Notes: generated from the letters alone by a model not told the origin. Numbered from the stretch's first letter, positions 1-9,420 are shown. The stretch is DNA of 64,000 bases from Nostoc sp. CHAB 5844 (GCF_020829595.1 NZ_JAIVFW010000029.1:26603-90602), one strand, 5' to 3'. A program made the numbers and translations.

Positions 1-999
1 TGGTTGTACTAATCTGGAAATCACATCTGTTCCAGAACCAGAGATAGCTGTTTTCATTTGTGTCCAGAATTTGGCTAAGTCGCTGTCACCCAAGTTGCTT
101 AAATTTGAACCGGAAATTGCCAATCCCGCCGATGCTGGTATATATTTTAATGCCTCGACTGGTTTCACTAGTGGCGATGATGGTGGCGTGAGTTCTAATG
201 AGGTTAAAAAGCTAGTTTCCGCTAATAAGCCTTTAGGGTTCAAGCCAAGAGAAATAATTTCACTGTCGTAGGTTGGTTCTGGTAGTTCTAAACCTTGCCA
301 TTGGGCAATGATGGTAAAATTTAAGAAAGCAAGCGCTAAGGAAGCTTGAGGTAATTGCTGGAGAGCTTTTTGATATTGAGGAGAACTAGTTAAATTCAGG
401 TCGGGTACTTGGACGTTGTTAATAGCATCCTTGACCACGTTGGGGTCATTGCCAAATAACACAAAGCCATCACCAACCACTGCGGCGGCTAGTTGGCTGT
501 CGTATAGCACCTTGACACCTTGATATTCTTCGGTATCTAAATTAGCGCCAGCTAATACCCGTTTAGAAAATAGCAACTCGACAAACTCGCGGCTTTTGTC
601 TTGTTTATTGGTGGCTAAAGCCATGAGATATCCTGGCTGCTTGCCGTTGGCCGAATCGCGGTCTAAATCTGTGGTGGTGACAGCTAGGGTAATTTCGTTA
701 CCTAGCCAAGGCTGAATATCTTTTTGATAATCTATGCCACTTTTAGCCAATAAACTAGTTTTGATTTGAGAAATTTCTCCTTCCCGTTCCAAGACTTGCA
801 AACGGTCGGGGTTGGTGAGTAACGATACCATCACCGGAGATAGTTTCGACACGAAGATGGCTGCACCAGGCTGGGAGGTGGAGGCGACTAGATTCACGGG
901 ACTTTTGGTAAAAAACCAAAAACCTGCGATCGCAATTAATAACAGTGCGATCGCACCAGCCACTATAAAACCAAAAAAAGAGCTTTGTCTATTAATCAT
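1..999 (-). CDS. DUF3352 family protein, C-terminus beyond window
   Basis: An open frame runs from an ATG at 999 to the window edge without a stop, giving 333 residues of an incomplete protein. Residues about 8-27 are a strongly hydrophobic segment just behind the start (FFGFIVAGAIALLLIAIAGF), so it is probably anchored in the membrane by its N-terminus with the rest outside the cytoplasm. The body (for example QPGAAIFVSKLSP near the start and IQPWLGNEITLAV further on) matches the cyanobacterial DUF3352 family, whose function is not known. The next gene upstream is divergent. Assignment is from remembered family sequence features, not a search. Confidence 0.75.
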   Translation of the reverse strand, partial: MINRQSSFFGFIVAGAIALLLIAIAGFWFFTKSPVNLVASTSQPGAAIFVSKLSPVMVSLLTNPDRLQVLEREGEISQIKTSLLAKSGIDYQKDIQPWLGNEITLAVTTTDLDRDSANGKQPGYLMALATNKQDKSREFVELLFSKRVLAGANLDTEEYQGVKVLYDSQLAAAVVGDGFVLFGNDPNVVKDAINNVQVPDLNLTSSPQYQKALQQLPQASLALAFLNFTIIAQWQGLELPEPTYDSEIISLGLNPKGLLAETSFLTSLELTPPSSPLVKPVEALKYIPASAGLAISGSNLSNLGDSDLAKFWTQMKTAISGSGTDVISRLVQP

Positions 1000-1045
1000 A
1001 AACCTATTAAATACTCTGTTTCACAGCCATTTAACCAGAATTATC

Positions 1046-1193
1046 GGACTTACGCATGGAGACGAAAAATTAGGGTTTAGGGAAGGGTGCAGAGGTATAA
1101 GGGTATCTGGGTGTAGGGAAAACGAAGATTCTATTCCCCTACACTCTTACCCACCTACACCCAGTCTTACCAGACAATCTTGAGCGTAAGTCC
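1046..1193. repeat. MITE-like element with 10-bp terminal inverted repeats
   Basis: GGACTTACGC at 1046-1055 is exactly inverted as GCGTAAGTCC at 1184-1193. The 128 bases between hold a purine-rich strand (AGGGTATCTGGGTGTAGGG) facing a complementary pyrimidine-rich strand (CCCCTACACTCTTACCC), so the whole piece can fold back. It has no coding potential. This looks like a small non-autonomous repeat of the kind common in Nostocales spacers. Confidence 0.6.
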
Positions 1194-1274
1194 TAAGTTA
1201 CTGGGAATGGATGCTCATGCTAAGGGAAAGATTTTCTGTCAACATAAATGTATAAGCTCGTTTACAAAAACTTC

Positions 1275-1634
1275 ATGACAGATAAATCTTTTGGTCAACC
1301 CATGACTCAGATTAGTGTTGAGGAATTAGCAGAACGTTTAGTTGCTGGTGATGCAAGTATTCAGTTAGTAGATGTGCGTGAACCCCAAGAATTAGCGATC
1401 GCTAGTCTACCTGGGTTTGTCAACTTACCATTGAGTGAATTTACCGACTGGAACCAACAAATTTTCGCCATGTTAAATCCTGAAGCGGAAACCCTCGTAC
1501 TTTGCCACCACGGTGTTCGTTCTGCTCAGATGTGTCAGTGGTTGGTTGCTCAAGGATTTACCAATGTCAAAAATATTGCAGGCGGTATCGCCGCCTATTC
1601 GCAACTCGTTGACCCAGCAATTCCACAATACTAA
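1275..1634 (+). CDS. single-domain rhodanese-like protein
   Basis: A 119-residue protein when started at the ATG at 1275 (an upstream ATG at 1248 would add nine residues; MTQIS at 1302 is a third option). It is one rhodanese domain: VDVREPQEL near the start, then the loop CHHGVRSAQM with the persulfide-forming Cys at about residue 77, then the typical end KNIAGGIAAYS. Rhodaneses of this size move sulfane sulfur between small thiols or proteins in the cytoplasm; the partner cannot be told from context because both neighbours are unrelated single genes. The active-site Cys is present, so it should be active. Confidence 0.85.
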   Translation: MTDKSFGQPMTQISVEELAERLVAGDASIQLVDVREPQELAIASLPGFVNLPLSEFTDWNQQIFAMLNPEAETLVLCHHGVRSAQMCQWLVAQGFTNVKNIAGGIAAYSQLVDPAIPQY

Positions 1635-2017
1635 AAGGGTCATTGGTCAAAAGTTATTCTCCCCTGCGCCCTTGCACCCTTACCTCCCTACCCCCTAATC
1701 CCCACACCACACAATCAGCATTTACCCTGACGACATCTATCTTAAATGGTGAGAAAAATAAGTATCTAACAATACAACTTATTCGGTTCATTTATGGGAA
1801 GATACCTAATAATTAAAAAATTTTAAATTGTAAAAAAGCTTTTTGGCTGGAAATTATTGATTGGTTTAGAATTAGCAATCTAACAATGTTGCTGTAAGTA
1901 ACTATAATAGAAATAAATATTTTGCTATCTTAATTAATTAATATTAATCTTTTTTTGCATTAACTCAAAAAATTTTTCAAACTTTACTTAACATTTGCTT
2001 TCAGTAATAAATACCTT
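1635..2017. other. 383-bp spacer upstream of hrcA
   Basis: The first 70 bases are the pyrimidine-rich repeat text common in this genome (cccctgcgccc, ccctaccccc). The remainder is AT-rich with no open frame of note. I looked for the CIRCE operator (TTAGCACTC with inverted GAGTGCTAA) ahead of hrcA and did not see one. Confidence 0.6.
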
Positions 2018-3094
2018 ATGGAAGTCCAGTTGACAAATCGACAACAGCACATACTTTGGGCAACAGTACGTCACTACATTGCTACAGCAGAACCTGTTGG
2101 CTCAAAGGTTTTGGTTGAAGAGTATGACCTTGGCGTTAGCTCGGCCACAATTCGCAATGTGATGGGTGTATTAGAAAAATCTGGGCTACTTTATCAACCA
2201 CACACCTCAGCAGGCAGAATACCTTCCGACTCAGGCTATCGCATCTATGTTGACCAGTTAATTACACCTTGTGAAACTGTAGCTAAAGCAGTTGAACTAT
2301 CATTTCAAGAACGTCTTCATTGGGAAGATTGGAGTTTAGAAGCGTTGATTCACGGGGCAGCGCAGATATTAGCTACATTGAGTGGTTGTATTAGCTTGAT
2401 TACTATGCCGCAAACTTCAACAGCATTGGTGCGACATTTGCAATTGCTGCAAATTGAAGGCGGACGCATCATGTTGATTGTGGTGACAGATAGCTATGAA
2501 ACTCATTCTAAATTGATGGATTTAACTCCAAAAAATCAAGATTCCCAACTTGATCCTGAAGTAATTGACCGTGAGTTGCAGATTGTTTCTAACTTTTTAA
2601 ATAGCCACTTGCGTGGGCGGAGTTTATTAGAAATAGCTAACTTAGATTGGAGTCAATTAGATCAAGAATTTCAACGTTATGGAGAATTCTTAAAAAGTTC
2701 AGTTGCTGAATTAAGTCGTCGCACTCAAACACCAACTACAACACAGATTATGGTGCGGGGTGTAGCCGAAGTCTTGCGTCAGCCAGAATTTTCGCAATTG
2801 CAGCAAGTCAAAACTATTATGCAATTGCTAGAAGAAGAACAAGACAAACTATGGCAATTAATTTTTGATGAACCAGAGATAGAAGATGTAAGTAAATCTA
2901 GGGTAACGGTGCGAATTGGTGCCGAAAACCCACTAGAGCCGATACGTACCTGTAGCTTAATTTCTTCTACCTATCGCCGAGGTTCTGTACCGATAGGTAG
3001 CGTCGGGGTTTTAGGGCCAACACGGCTAGATTACGAAAGTGCGATCGCAGTAGTAGCAGCAGCAGCAGATTACTTATCAGAAGCTTTCAGTTAA
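2018..3094 (+). CDS. hrcA: heat-inducible transcription repressor HrcA
   Basis: A 358-residue protein of normal HrcA length. The N-terminal winged helix (about residues 1-80) includes [18 protein letters not shown] and the diagnostic [16 protein letters not shown], followed by the GAF-like dimerisation domain and the C-terminal signature [17 protein letters not shown]. HrcA represses groE-type chaperone genes by binding CIRCE operators and is itself kept folded by GroEL. No chaperone gene is adjacent and no CIRCE is seen upstream, so autoregulation is not supported here. Start ATG at 2018 gives the canonical N-terminus beginning with LTNRQQHIL. Confidence 0.95.
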   Translation: MEVQLTNRQQHILWATVRHYIATAEPVGSKVLVEEYDLGVSSATIRNVMGVLEKSGLLYQPHTSAGRIPSDSGYRIYVDQLITPCETVAKAVELSFQERLHWEDWSLEALIHGAAQILATLSGCISLITMPQTSTALVRHLQLLQIEGGRIMLIVVTDSYETHSKLMDLTPKNQDSQLDPEVIDRELQIVSNFLNSHLRGRSLLEIANLDWSQLDQEFQRYGEFLKSSVAELSRRTQTPTTTQIMVRGVAEVLRQPEFSQLQQVKTIMQLLEEEQDKLWQLIFDEPEIEDVSKSRVTVRIGAENPLEPIRTCSLISSTYRRGSVPIGSVGVLGPTRLDYESAIAVVAAAADYLSEAFS

Positions 3095-3187
3095 CAGCTT
3101 TTTTAGCAATCACATTGACTCAATTTAGATATTTAATCACCCTTGATGATTTAGCTTCATCTGGGTTTTAATAGAGTTTCTTACTTC

Positions 3188-3257
3188 ATGCATTTCTACT
3201 TTACATCAATACCGGAGTCTCATCCGGAAAACTATAACTTTGTTTAGCGAAATGCAT
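3188..3257. promoter_or_regulatory. structured inverted repeat upstream of TPR gene
   Basis: ATGCATTTC at 3188-3196 is exactly inverted as GAAATGCAT at 3249-3257. Nested inside is a 5-bp hairpin, CCGGA at 3212-3216 with TCCGG at 3223-3227. The element ends 49 bases before the next start codon, so it could be a structured 5' leader or an operator. No known riboswitch was recognised. Confidence 0.35.
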
Positions 3258-3306
3258 TTTCTGAGGAAGAATTAAACATTTAAGCTCTGGTCAAAGGATT
3301 CAGTCA

Positions 3307-4041
3307 ATGATAGAAGCTGTAGGATTGTTAATGACCGGATTTTGGTTGTTCATGCTTTATGACTGTATTCGCAACGAACCGGAGAGGCAATTATGGCTAT
3401 GGATTTTGATTTTTGTTAACTTTCCTGGTGCCATCATTTACTTTTTCACGCGCTGGATACCGCGAGGAAATATCCCACTTCCCAATTATTTTAGTCGCTG
3501 GACACGTAGCCGTGAACTATGGACAGCAGAAGCGCAAGCAAAAAGTATTGGCAAAGCTCATCAGTATGTGAATTTGGGTAATCTGCTTTGTGATATGGGA
3601 ATGTTTGATAAAGCAGAAGCCGCCTACAAGCAAGCTTTAGAAAAGGAAGCCGATAACCTGCAAGCGCTTTGGGGTACAGCATTTATTAATGTTAAAAACC
3701 AAAAATTTGTCTCAGCTAAAGAATATTTACAAACTCTATTAAAAATAGACCCAGATTATAAATATGGTGATGCCTCTTTAATTTATGGAGAAACGCTGTT
3801 TGCCTTACAAGAATTTGATACTGCCAAACAGCATTTAGAAAAACACATCAAAAATTGGAGTCATCCACAAGCTTATATTATCTTGGCTAAAATTTTCTCT
3901 CAACAGGGGGATGTTGAGGCAGCACGTAATTATCTTGAAACAATTATCGTTAAAATTAAAGGCTCTTCTTACTTTCACTACAAACGTAATCGGCATTTTA
4001 TAGGTCAAGCAGAAAAACTATTGAGAACTCTTAAACGTTAA
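3307..4041 (+). CDS. membrane-anchored TPR protein with PLDc_N-like N-terminus
   Basis: A 244-residue protein. Residues about 4-48 form two hydrophobic segments with the spacing seen in the PLDc_N (phospholipase D nuclease N-terminal) membrane module (FWLFMLYDCIRNE, then LWLWILIFVNFPGAIIYF). Residues about 75-240 are tetratricopeptide repeats, for example YVNLGNLLCDMGMFDKAEAA and the following helix pair. The layout suggests a membrane-tethered cytoplasmic protein-binding scaffold. No enzymatic motif is present. Neighbours are unrelated, so the partner is unknown. Confidence 0.75.
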   Translation: MIEAVGLLMTGFWLFMLYDCIRNEPERQLWLWILIFVNFPGAIIYFFTRWIPRGNIPLPNYFSRWTRSRELWTAEAQAKSIGKAHQYVNLGNLLCDMGMFDKAEAAYKQALEKEADNLQALWGTAFINVKNQKFVSAKEYLQTLLKIDPDYKYGDASLIYGETLFALQEFDTAKQHLEKHIKNWSHPQAYIILAKIFSQQGDVEAARNYLETIIVKIKGSSYFHYKRNRHFIGQAEKLLRTLKR

Positions 4042-4272
4042 AATAAATTTATTTTGGTTCTTCAGTAGCTAGTATGCCAAAAGTATAGTCAAAAAGGTAA
4101 ACAAAAATTAAGATATATATCAAATACTGAGCAAAAACCTTGTGTTTCAGGGTTTACATCTGGAGCAAATTTTTCGTGAAATGGTATAAGGGTGTGGGGT
4201 ATGTTAGGAATAAAGTCCTAACGCACCTTACTATTGTTGTACTAAAATCCAAAATGGTATGAGGCGCTAATT

Positions 4273-4707
4273 ATGGAAGAATTATTAAATCTAAAAGAAT
4301 TACTGCTTCAAGGTAATATCCCAGGAGCATTAATTATAGTAGAAGAATTAGAAGAAATGAGCCGCAATGACATCATCAAAACGATTCGTAGCTATGCAGT
4401 AATTCTGCTGTTACATCTAATTAAACAACAGGCAGAAAAACGCACGACTCGTTCTTGGGATGTCTCTACTCGCAATTCAGTACGAGAAATTCAACGAGAA
4501 AATAAGCGGCGAAAAGCAGGAGGTTATTACCTCACGCCAGAAGAACTAAGGCAAACTTTAGCAGAAGCTTATTTAAATGCCATTGATCAAGCTTCTTTAG
4601 AAGTAGAAGAAGGTCGTTATGAACCAGAAGAATTAGAAAACCTAGTTAACAGTGAAGAAATTATTAATCGTGCTTTAGATTTAATATCACCAGGAGATTC
4701 AAATTAA
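4273..4707 (+). CDS. DUF29 family protein
   Basis: A 144-residue, highly charged helical protein. The segment VEELEEMSRNDIIKTIRSYA followed by ILLLHLIKQQAEKRTTRSW fits DUF29, a family abundant in cyanobacteria whose function is unknown. It is followed with no gap by the TlyA-type methyltransferase: the TAA stop at 4705-4707 touches the TTG start at 4708, so the two genes are probably co-translated. Confidence 0.75.
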   Translation: MEELLNLKELLLQGNIPGALIIVEELEEMSRNDIIKTIRSYAVILLLHLIKQQAEKRTTRSWDVSTRNSVREIQRENKRRKAGGYYLTPEELRQTLAEAYLNAIDQASLEVEEGRYEPEELENLVNSEEIINRALDLISPGDSN

Positions 4708-5526
4708 TTGGTTAAACAAAGGCTCGATACATTATTAGTAGAGTTAAATTTATGTACTTCTCGCGCTTTAGCACAAAGACTAATTCAAGCGGGGGAAATT
4801 ACTGTTAATGAACAGATAGTTGATAAGCCAGGGACAGAAGTAGATATTGCGGCGCAAATCAAAGTTAAAGAGCGATCGCGTTTTGTTTCCCGTGGCGGCG
4901 ATAAACTAGCAAAAGCTTTGGAAGTATTCGCTATTTCTACCGCTGGACGAGTTTGCATAGATGGTGGAATTTCCACAGGCGGCTTTACTGATTGTCTACT
5001 CCAAGCTGGAGCCAGTTTAGTTTATGGTATTGATGTGGGTTATGGTCAAGTTGATTGGCGGTTGCGGAACGATGCGCGAGTGATTTTGCGAGAACGCACA
5101 AATTTACGACAACTACAACCCGAACAATTGTATAGTGAAGGCGATCGCATTCCTGATTTAGCGGTGGTGGATGTATCGTTTATTTCCTTAACCAAGATTT
5201 TGCCTGCGCTGTGGCAATTAACTCAAGCTCCCCGTGAAGCGGTATTGTTGGTAAAGCCACAATTTGAAGTGGGAAAATCCCGTGTCGGCAAAAAAGGTGT
5301 TGTGCGCGATCCCGACGACCAAGCCGATGCTATTTTTCGGGTATTACAAGCCGCTGATCAATTAGGCTGGAAATACAAAGGCTTAACTTGGTCGCCCATT
5401 ACAGGCCCGGCTGGGAATGTAGAATATCTTTTGTGGTTAGGGATGGAAAGTGAAACACCACCGCCAAATTTAGAGATAATTAAGCAATTGACGAAATCAG
5501 CAATGGCTGATTTACGCGAGCATTAA
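4708..5526 (+). CDS. TlyA-type (S4 + FtsJ) rRNA methyltransferase
   Basis: A 272-residue protein starting from TTG directly after the preceding stop, with CAGGAG at 4691-4696 as ribosome-binding site. Residues 1-60 are an S4 RNA-binding domain (RLDTLLVELNLCTSRALAQR). The methyltransferase core follows with the SAM loop DGGISTGGFTD, FVSRGGDKL before it, and LLVKPQFEVGK at the active site. The family (once called hemolysin A) methylates 2'-hydroxyls of ribosomal RNA. DGG replaces the more common DVG in the SAM loop. Its end overlaps the convergent cp12 gene by 4 bp. Confidence 0.85.
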   Translation: MVKQRLDTLLVELNLCTSRALAQRLIQAGEITVNEQIVDKPGTEVDIAAQIKVKERSRFVSRGGDKLAKALEVFAISTAGRVCIDGGISTGGFTDCLLQAGASLVYGIDVGYGQVDWRLRNDARVILRERTNLRQLQPEQLYSEGDRIPDLAVVDVSFISLTKILPALWQLTQAPREAVLLVKPQFEVGKSRVGKKGVVRDPDDQADAIFRVLQAADQLGWKYKGLTWSPITGPAGNVEYLLWLGMESETPPPNLEIIKQLTKSAMADLREH

Positions 5527-5801
5527 ACATCGTAGATGAGACACTCAAGAGCGCCTGGATTTTGATCGCAAAAGCTTTCCAGAGAGGTTCTGCTGTGTTT
5601 TGCTTGCTGTTTATGAGATTTTTCGGCTTGTAATTCTTCGACGATATCCCAAGCGACAGCACAGTTAGAAGAACCATCGCCGTTCATTTCACAAGCTGAA
5701 CGAGCTTCTGCAATAGCTTCTAAAATGGCTTGCTCAATGGTTTTGGTTCCATTTTGCTCAGAGTGATTTGCAGTCTCGAATCTGTCGTAGGTTGCTGTCA
5801 T
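5523..5801 (-). CDS. cp12: Calvin cycle regulator CP12
   Basis: A 92-residue protein with both redox Cys pairs of CP12 in place: C37/C47 (CEMNGDGSSNC) and C78/C87 (CDQNPGALEC). The conserved core AWDIVEELQAEKSH sits between them, and it ends in IYDV. CP12 is an intrinsically disordered protein that, when oxidised in the dark, clamps glyceraldehyde-3-phosphate dehydrogenase and phosphoribulokinase into an inactive complex. It is monocistronic; upstream lies a long repeat-filled spacer. Its 3' end overlaps tlyA by 4 bp, so the two mRNAs are antisense at their ends. Confidence 0.93.
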   Translation of the reverse strand: MTATYDRFETANHSEQNGTKTIEQAILEAIAEARSACEMNGDGSSNCAVAWDIVEELQAEKSHKQQAKHSRTSLESFCDQNPGALECLIYDV

Positions 5802-6429
5802 GATAAATCTACCTTTGTTTACTGAGATAGAGATGAGGTGTGCGCTACTGAATCAATACAGGAGCTAGGAGCTAACACTTTTAGTTTAGATAAGCTGAAA
5901 AAAGATTGCGGTGGTGAACGCCGTCTTTTAATAAACTAAATTGATTGGGATTTCCCTCTTGTCATTTTTGATGCAAAACGATAAGAAGTCTGAAGTCTGA
6001 AAGTACAAAACCTATAGCCTTCTACGCAAACTATCTCAAAACCCGCACAGGCAGTCACTGATCTTGTCGAAGTGCAGGTTTAGTTTGTATAGCCCCAGAC
6101 TGAAGTCTGAGGGCTATTTGTGCCTGCATAGCTGTGTCCGGCTATAAATTTCATAATTCACGCCGTGTGCAACTTTCTTTCAAACCTAATCTCCAACCCC
6201 TTCCCTACGAGGGAAGGAGAGCAAGAATCAAAGCCTCCTCCTGGCAGGGGAGAGGTTTGGAGAGGGGTTTCCAAAAGTAAGTTGCACATCGCGTTAATTC
6301 ACATTTCAGAATTCATACTTTAATGTTGCCGTCTAAATTGGCATTTAAGCGGAATTATCAGCAGAATTTGATACAAGTTGACGAAGACTTATGAACGGCA
6401 ACAATTATTTAAATAATTCTTAGAAATTC
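5802..6429. other. 628-bp spacer with hairpin and repeat elements
   Basis: No gene is visible. A hairpin at 6089-6117 (ATAGCC and CAGACT paired with AGTCTG and GGCTAT, tight GA loop, then TTTG) may end transcription or be a repeat; a related cgacttcagtcg hairpin occurs near 8010. The separate 121-bp inverted-repeat element at 6167-6287 is listed on its own. Confidence 0.5.
6167..6287. repeat. MITE-like repeat with GTGCAACTT terminal inverted repeats
   Basis: GTGCAACTT at 6167-6175 is exactly inverted as AAGTTGCAC at 6279-6287. The interior holds paired pyrimidine-rich and purine-rich tracts (CTCCAACCCCTTCCC and GGTTTGGAGAGGGG). A second copy of the left end (GTAACTTTCTTTCAAACC) lies at about 60775, so this is a dispersed repeat. 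Confidence 0.6.
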
Positions 6430-7779
6430 TCAATATTTTAAACCTAATTCTTGTTGCAAACGATACAGAATTGTATTTTGGTCAACTTGAGAGAGAATTT
6501 CTTGAATGACAGTACTAGCTCCTAATTGTCCCCAAGTGCAGCCTTTTTCGAGATAAACTTGGGCGGCTTTGCCGACAGCGTAAGCACCATAACCAGCAAT
6601 TCCCGCTTGAGCGATCGCACTGCCAGCAAAGCCAGTAATATTAACTGGATTATCACCAAAGGCGATCGCCGCAGTACTTTTACCTAATCCTAATACAAAA
6701 CTACTGCCTAATTCTCCTAGTAATAAACCGCCAGAACTCAGCAAGATAGTTTTGAAAATTTTTCCGGCTTCATAGCTAGTCATCGGTAAACCATACAACC
6801 GCGCCAAGGCACGAATTAAAGCTAAATCAGCAAAAGTTCCGCCGATAATATCTAAAAAAGCGATGGGGTTGAGTGCTACTGCTAAAGCCTTATACTTTGT
6901 AAATTGCCAGATAATTGCTTCTGCTTCTTGTTCGCGTAAATGAAGAGTTTTTTGCGTGATCGCGGCTTCTGCTTCCCGTGCTTGCACAAGTGCATTTAAA
7001 GCCAGGAGCGATCGGCCTTCACGATTGAGAATATTTAAAATTGTCTGCTGAAGTTCGTCGATTTGTGGTGGTGGTGTTTCCCATTCATAACTCACACGTC
7101 CATCAGGCCATTCCACTCGCACTTCCATCGGTGCAGGTTCCGCCGCCACCATGACAATTTCATCAGGTAACAAAGGCTTGGCTTGCCGATATCCTGCACC
7201 AAGCTGTTGTAAATTTTGGTAAATTGCGGCTCTGTCTGTATCTGGGTAAAGGTCGATTTTGTTAAATACCAAAATCAGGGGTTTTTGCGCCTGACGTAAA
7301 TCTAGCAATGCTTGATATTCAGTCCGAGTGATATCACCAGACACAACAAATAAAATCAAATCTGCTTGACGCGCCACTTCTTTTGCCATTTGCGCCCGTG
7401 ACTCCCCAGCAATTTCATCTAGTCCGGGAGTATCAATTAACTCAACTACTATCTTGCCGCCTGGTGGTTGCCATCTCACAGAACGCGGCCATTGAGTCAC
7501 ACCATTTAAAGGCCCAGTTTGCAGAACCTTCTCACCTAGCAAAGCATTCAATACTGCTGATTTTCCACGACTCACCAAACCAAACGCAGCAATTTTAATT
7601 AAATTAGAGTCTAGTTTATTGAGTGTGGCATTCAAAGCGTCTAATTCTGGCTTCACCAAACCTGCTAATTCTGGGTTCGACGATAAATGTCCTGACTTGC
7701 GAAGATATCCATACCAAGATAACGCTTGTCTAAGACTGGCGCGGGCGCGGTTTAAATGTGTTTCTTCCAGATTACGCAC
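6430..7779 (-). CDS. Era/dynamin-like membrane-associated GTPase
   Basis: A 449-residue protein with a complete P-loop GTPase domain: G1 GLVSRGKS (67-74), G3 DTPG (116-119), G4 NKID (173-176). The C-terminal half (about 300-430) is Gly/Ala-rich with hydrophobic stretches, for example ILLSSGGLLLGELGSSFVLG, of the kind seen in DUF697-type GTPases that associate with membranes. Cyanobacteria carry several such proteins; the cellular role is not established. Monocistronic on the minus strand. Confidence 0.75.
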   Translation of the reverse strand: MRNLEETHLNRARASLRQALSWYGYLRKSGHLSSNPELAGLVKPELDALNATLNKLDSNLIKIAAFGLVSRGKSAVLNALLGEKVLQTGPLNGVTQWPRSVRWQPPGGKIVVELIDTPGLDEIAGESRAQMAKEVARQADLILFVVSGDITRTEYQALLDLRQAQKPLILVFNKIDLYPDTDRAAIYQNLQQLGAGYRQAKPLLPDEIVMVAAEPAPMEVRVEWPDGRVSYEWETPPPQIDELQQTILNILNREGRSLLALNALVQAREAEAAITQKTLHLREQEAEAIIWQFTKYKALAVALNPIAFLDIIGGTFADLALIRALARLYGLPMTSYEAGKIFKTILLSSGGLLLGELGSSFVLGLGKSTAAIAFGDNPVNITGFAGSAIAQAGIAGYGAYAVGKAAQVYLEKGCTWGQLGASTVIQEILSQVDQNTILYRLQQELGLKY

Positions 7780-7859
7780 AAAGTTTTAAGGTTGAACAAA
7801 CAACAGGCTATATCTCTATTTTGCTTTAATTTCTAGCCTGTCTGTGTTATTTGTCAATT

Positions 7860-8035
7860 CATATGTTGCACCTAGCCCCGACGAATGGAATTCGCGACTA
7901 AACAAACGTAGACGCTTTGCGGCTTCCCGCAGGGTAGTCTGCCTACGGGGACTAACGCAAAATTAAGGCTTTTGAGCCTGCGTAGGCAGGCTTTGCTGAT
8001 ATAGCCGCGACTTCAGTCGTCGGGTGCAATATGTG
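7860..8035. repeat. dispersed cyanobacterial repeat sequence in spacer
   Basis: The spacer between the GTPase and HD-domain genes contains the family-type text GTAGACGCTTTGCGGCTTCC and a following CCGCAGGG, then CCTGCGTAGGCAGGC, which can fold locally, and CGACTTCAGTCG near 8010. Such GC-rich repeats recur through the window (8850, 36235, 39110, 47350, 56165). No coding potential. Confidence 0.5.
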
Positions 8036-8037
8036 TG

Positions 8038-8637
8038 TCAACGAATAAACGCCTTGTAGTTTGCAATTTTACTCGCCAATCTTGCCGCCAGAAACCCACT
8101 GGCATCTTTCAAAGCTTCATAAATCTGCATACCTTCTTCTCGATACTTGGTAATTTTCTCTTGATTCCAGTAATGAGGCGGTGCTTGCAGGTTACTAATT
8201 CTATCTGCTAACTTTACCATCCAGATTTCTAGGGGTTGTTGTTTGATTCGATTTAAACTATCTGCCATTTGGAGATGTTTCGCCAGACTATTGTCTTTGG
8301 TTAATGCAAGTACACCTTTAGCTACTGCTTCACCAAACTCAGCTTTGATTTGCTCAAAAGTTGTCTCAGTGTCTTCGATGGTATCATGCAAAATTGCACA
8401 TTGAATTGCCAGATCACCGTCAGCCTCTTTTTCCACACTTAAGGCTGCAATTACTTCCATGCTCACAAAACTGAGGTGCGTAATATAAGGCAGTTCTGAA
8501 CCAGGCATCTTTTGGTTTTGATGTGCGATCGCAGCAAATTTATAAGCCTTGATGTAACTTTCTGGCGACCAGTTTTGTGAACTGAGTTGGTATTGATTCA
8601 TATTCTTGAATATTTGTCTAGACTCTGTAATCTGCAC
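8038..8637 (-). CDS. HD-domain phosphohydrolase, MESH1/SpoT-hydrolase-like
   Basis: A 199-residue protein (187 if started at MNQYQL, 8601). The motif ILHDTIEDTE contains the HDxxED signature of the (p)ppGpp hydrolase branch of HD enzymes, and LADRISNL downstream supplies the further metal-binding Asp. A first His lies in AAIAHQNQK. There is no synthetase or TGS/ACT domain, so it resembles small alarmone hydrolases (MESH1/SAH-type). Predicted function is Mn-dependent removal of the 3'-pyrophosphate of ppGpp. It is divergent from the RNA cassette that begins at about 8.79 kb. Confidence 0.75.
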   Translation of the reverse strand: MQITESRQIFKNMNQYQLSSQNWSPESYIKAYKFAAIAHQNQKMPGSELPYITHLSFVSMEVIAALSVEKEADGDLAIQCAILHDTIEDTETTFEQIKAEFGEAVAKGVLALTKDNSLAKHLQMADSLNRIKQQPLEIWMVKLADRISNLQAPPHYWNQEKITKYREEGMQIYEALKDASGFLAARLASKIANYKAFIR

Positions 8638-8664
8638 TCAAGTAATAGTAGTTAAACTACCCTC

Positions 8665-8704
8665 TTGACATTGTGTACGTTTTATACTACAAATGTAGTA
8701 TAAA
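8665..8704 (+). promoter_or_regulatory. candidate promoter/operator upstream of the RNA cassette
   Basis: TTGACA at 8665-8670 resembles a -35 box. Just downstream is a perfect inverted repeat: TTTATACTAC at 8681-8690 and its complement at 8695-8704, separated by AAAT. The arm contains TATACT, but only 12 bases from TTGACA, so the exact promoter is unclear; an operator for a dimeric regulator is the alternative. It lies about 90 bases ahead of the first tRNA/tmRNA-like RNA and next to the divergent HD-hydrolase start. Confidence 0.35.
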
Positions 8705-8790
8705 CAAAACAAGCTACTCAAAAGGCAAAAGCAAATCCTTTCAGAACCTTGACAACTGCATAAAAGCTACCTTCAGCATTGCCCATTTTT

Positions 8791-8893
8791 GGGGCCGCGA
8801 TTGGCGTTCGACTGCTCCGAAACCAACAAACGGACGGTTGCAGGAGTCGTGTACCCTTCGGGAAGGCAAAGCCTACAATTCCCGACGGCTCCA
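8791..8893 (+). ncRNA. tmRNA/tRNA-end-like RNA (mimic candidate)
   Basis: The 5' end GGGGCCG (8791-8797) pairs over 7 bp with CGGCTCC (8886-8892), followed by A. After the acceptor comes CGATTGGCGTTCGAC, close to the conserved tmRNA start (GGGGCTG, then ATTCTGGATTCGAC in E. coli as remembered). A helix GACT/AGTC with AACC/GGTT extends from it. The T-loop position reads T...AATT and appears to be interrupted by a 24-bp GC-rich repeat. No mRNA-like reading frame or pseudoknots are present, so it cannot be a working tmRNA. It sits first in the cassette of translation-RNA mimics. Alternative: a decayed tRNA. Confidence 0.4.
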
Positions 8894-8964
8894 CTAATTA
8901 AATAAGGTAAAAGGTAAAAGGAAAAAGAAAGAAAAGAATAGTTTCTATTATTTTTTGAAAACTT

Positions 8965-9173
<209 letters not shown>

Positions 9174-9190
9174 CTAATACGAATTTGTAA

Positions 9191-9409
<219 letters not shown>

Positions 9410-9420
9410 AGACCCTAATC

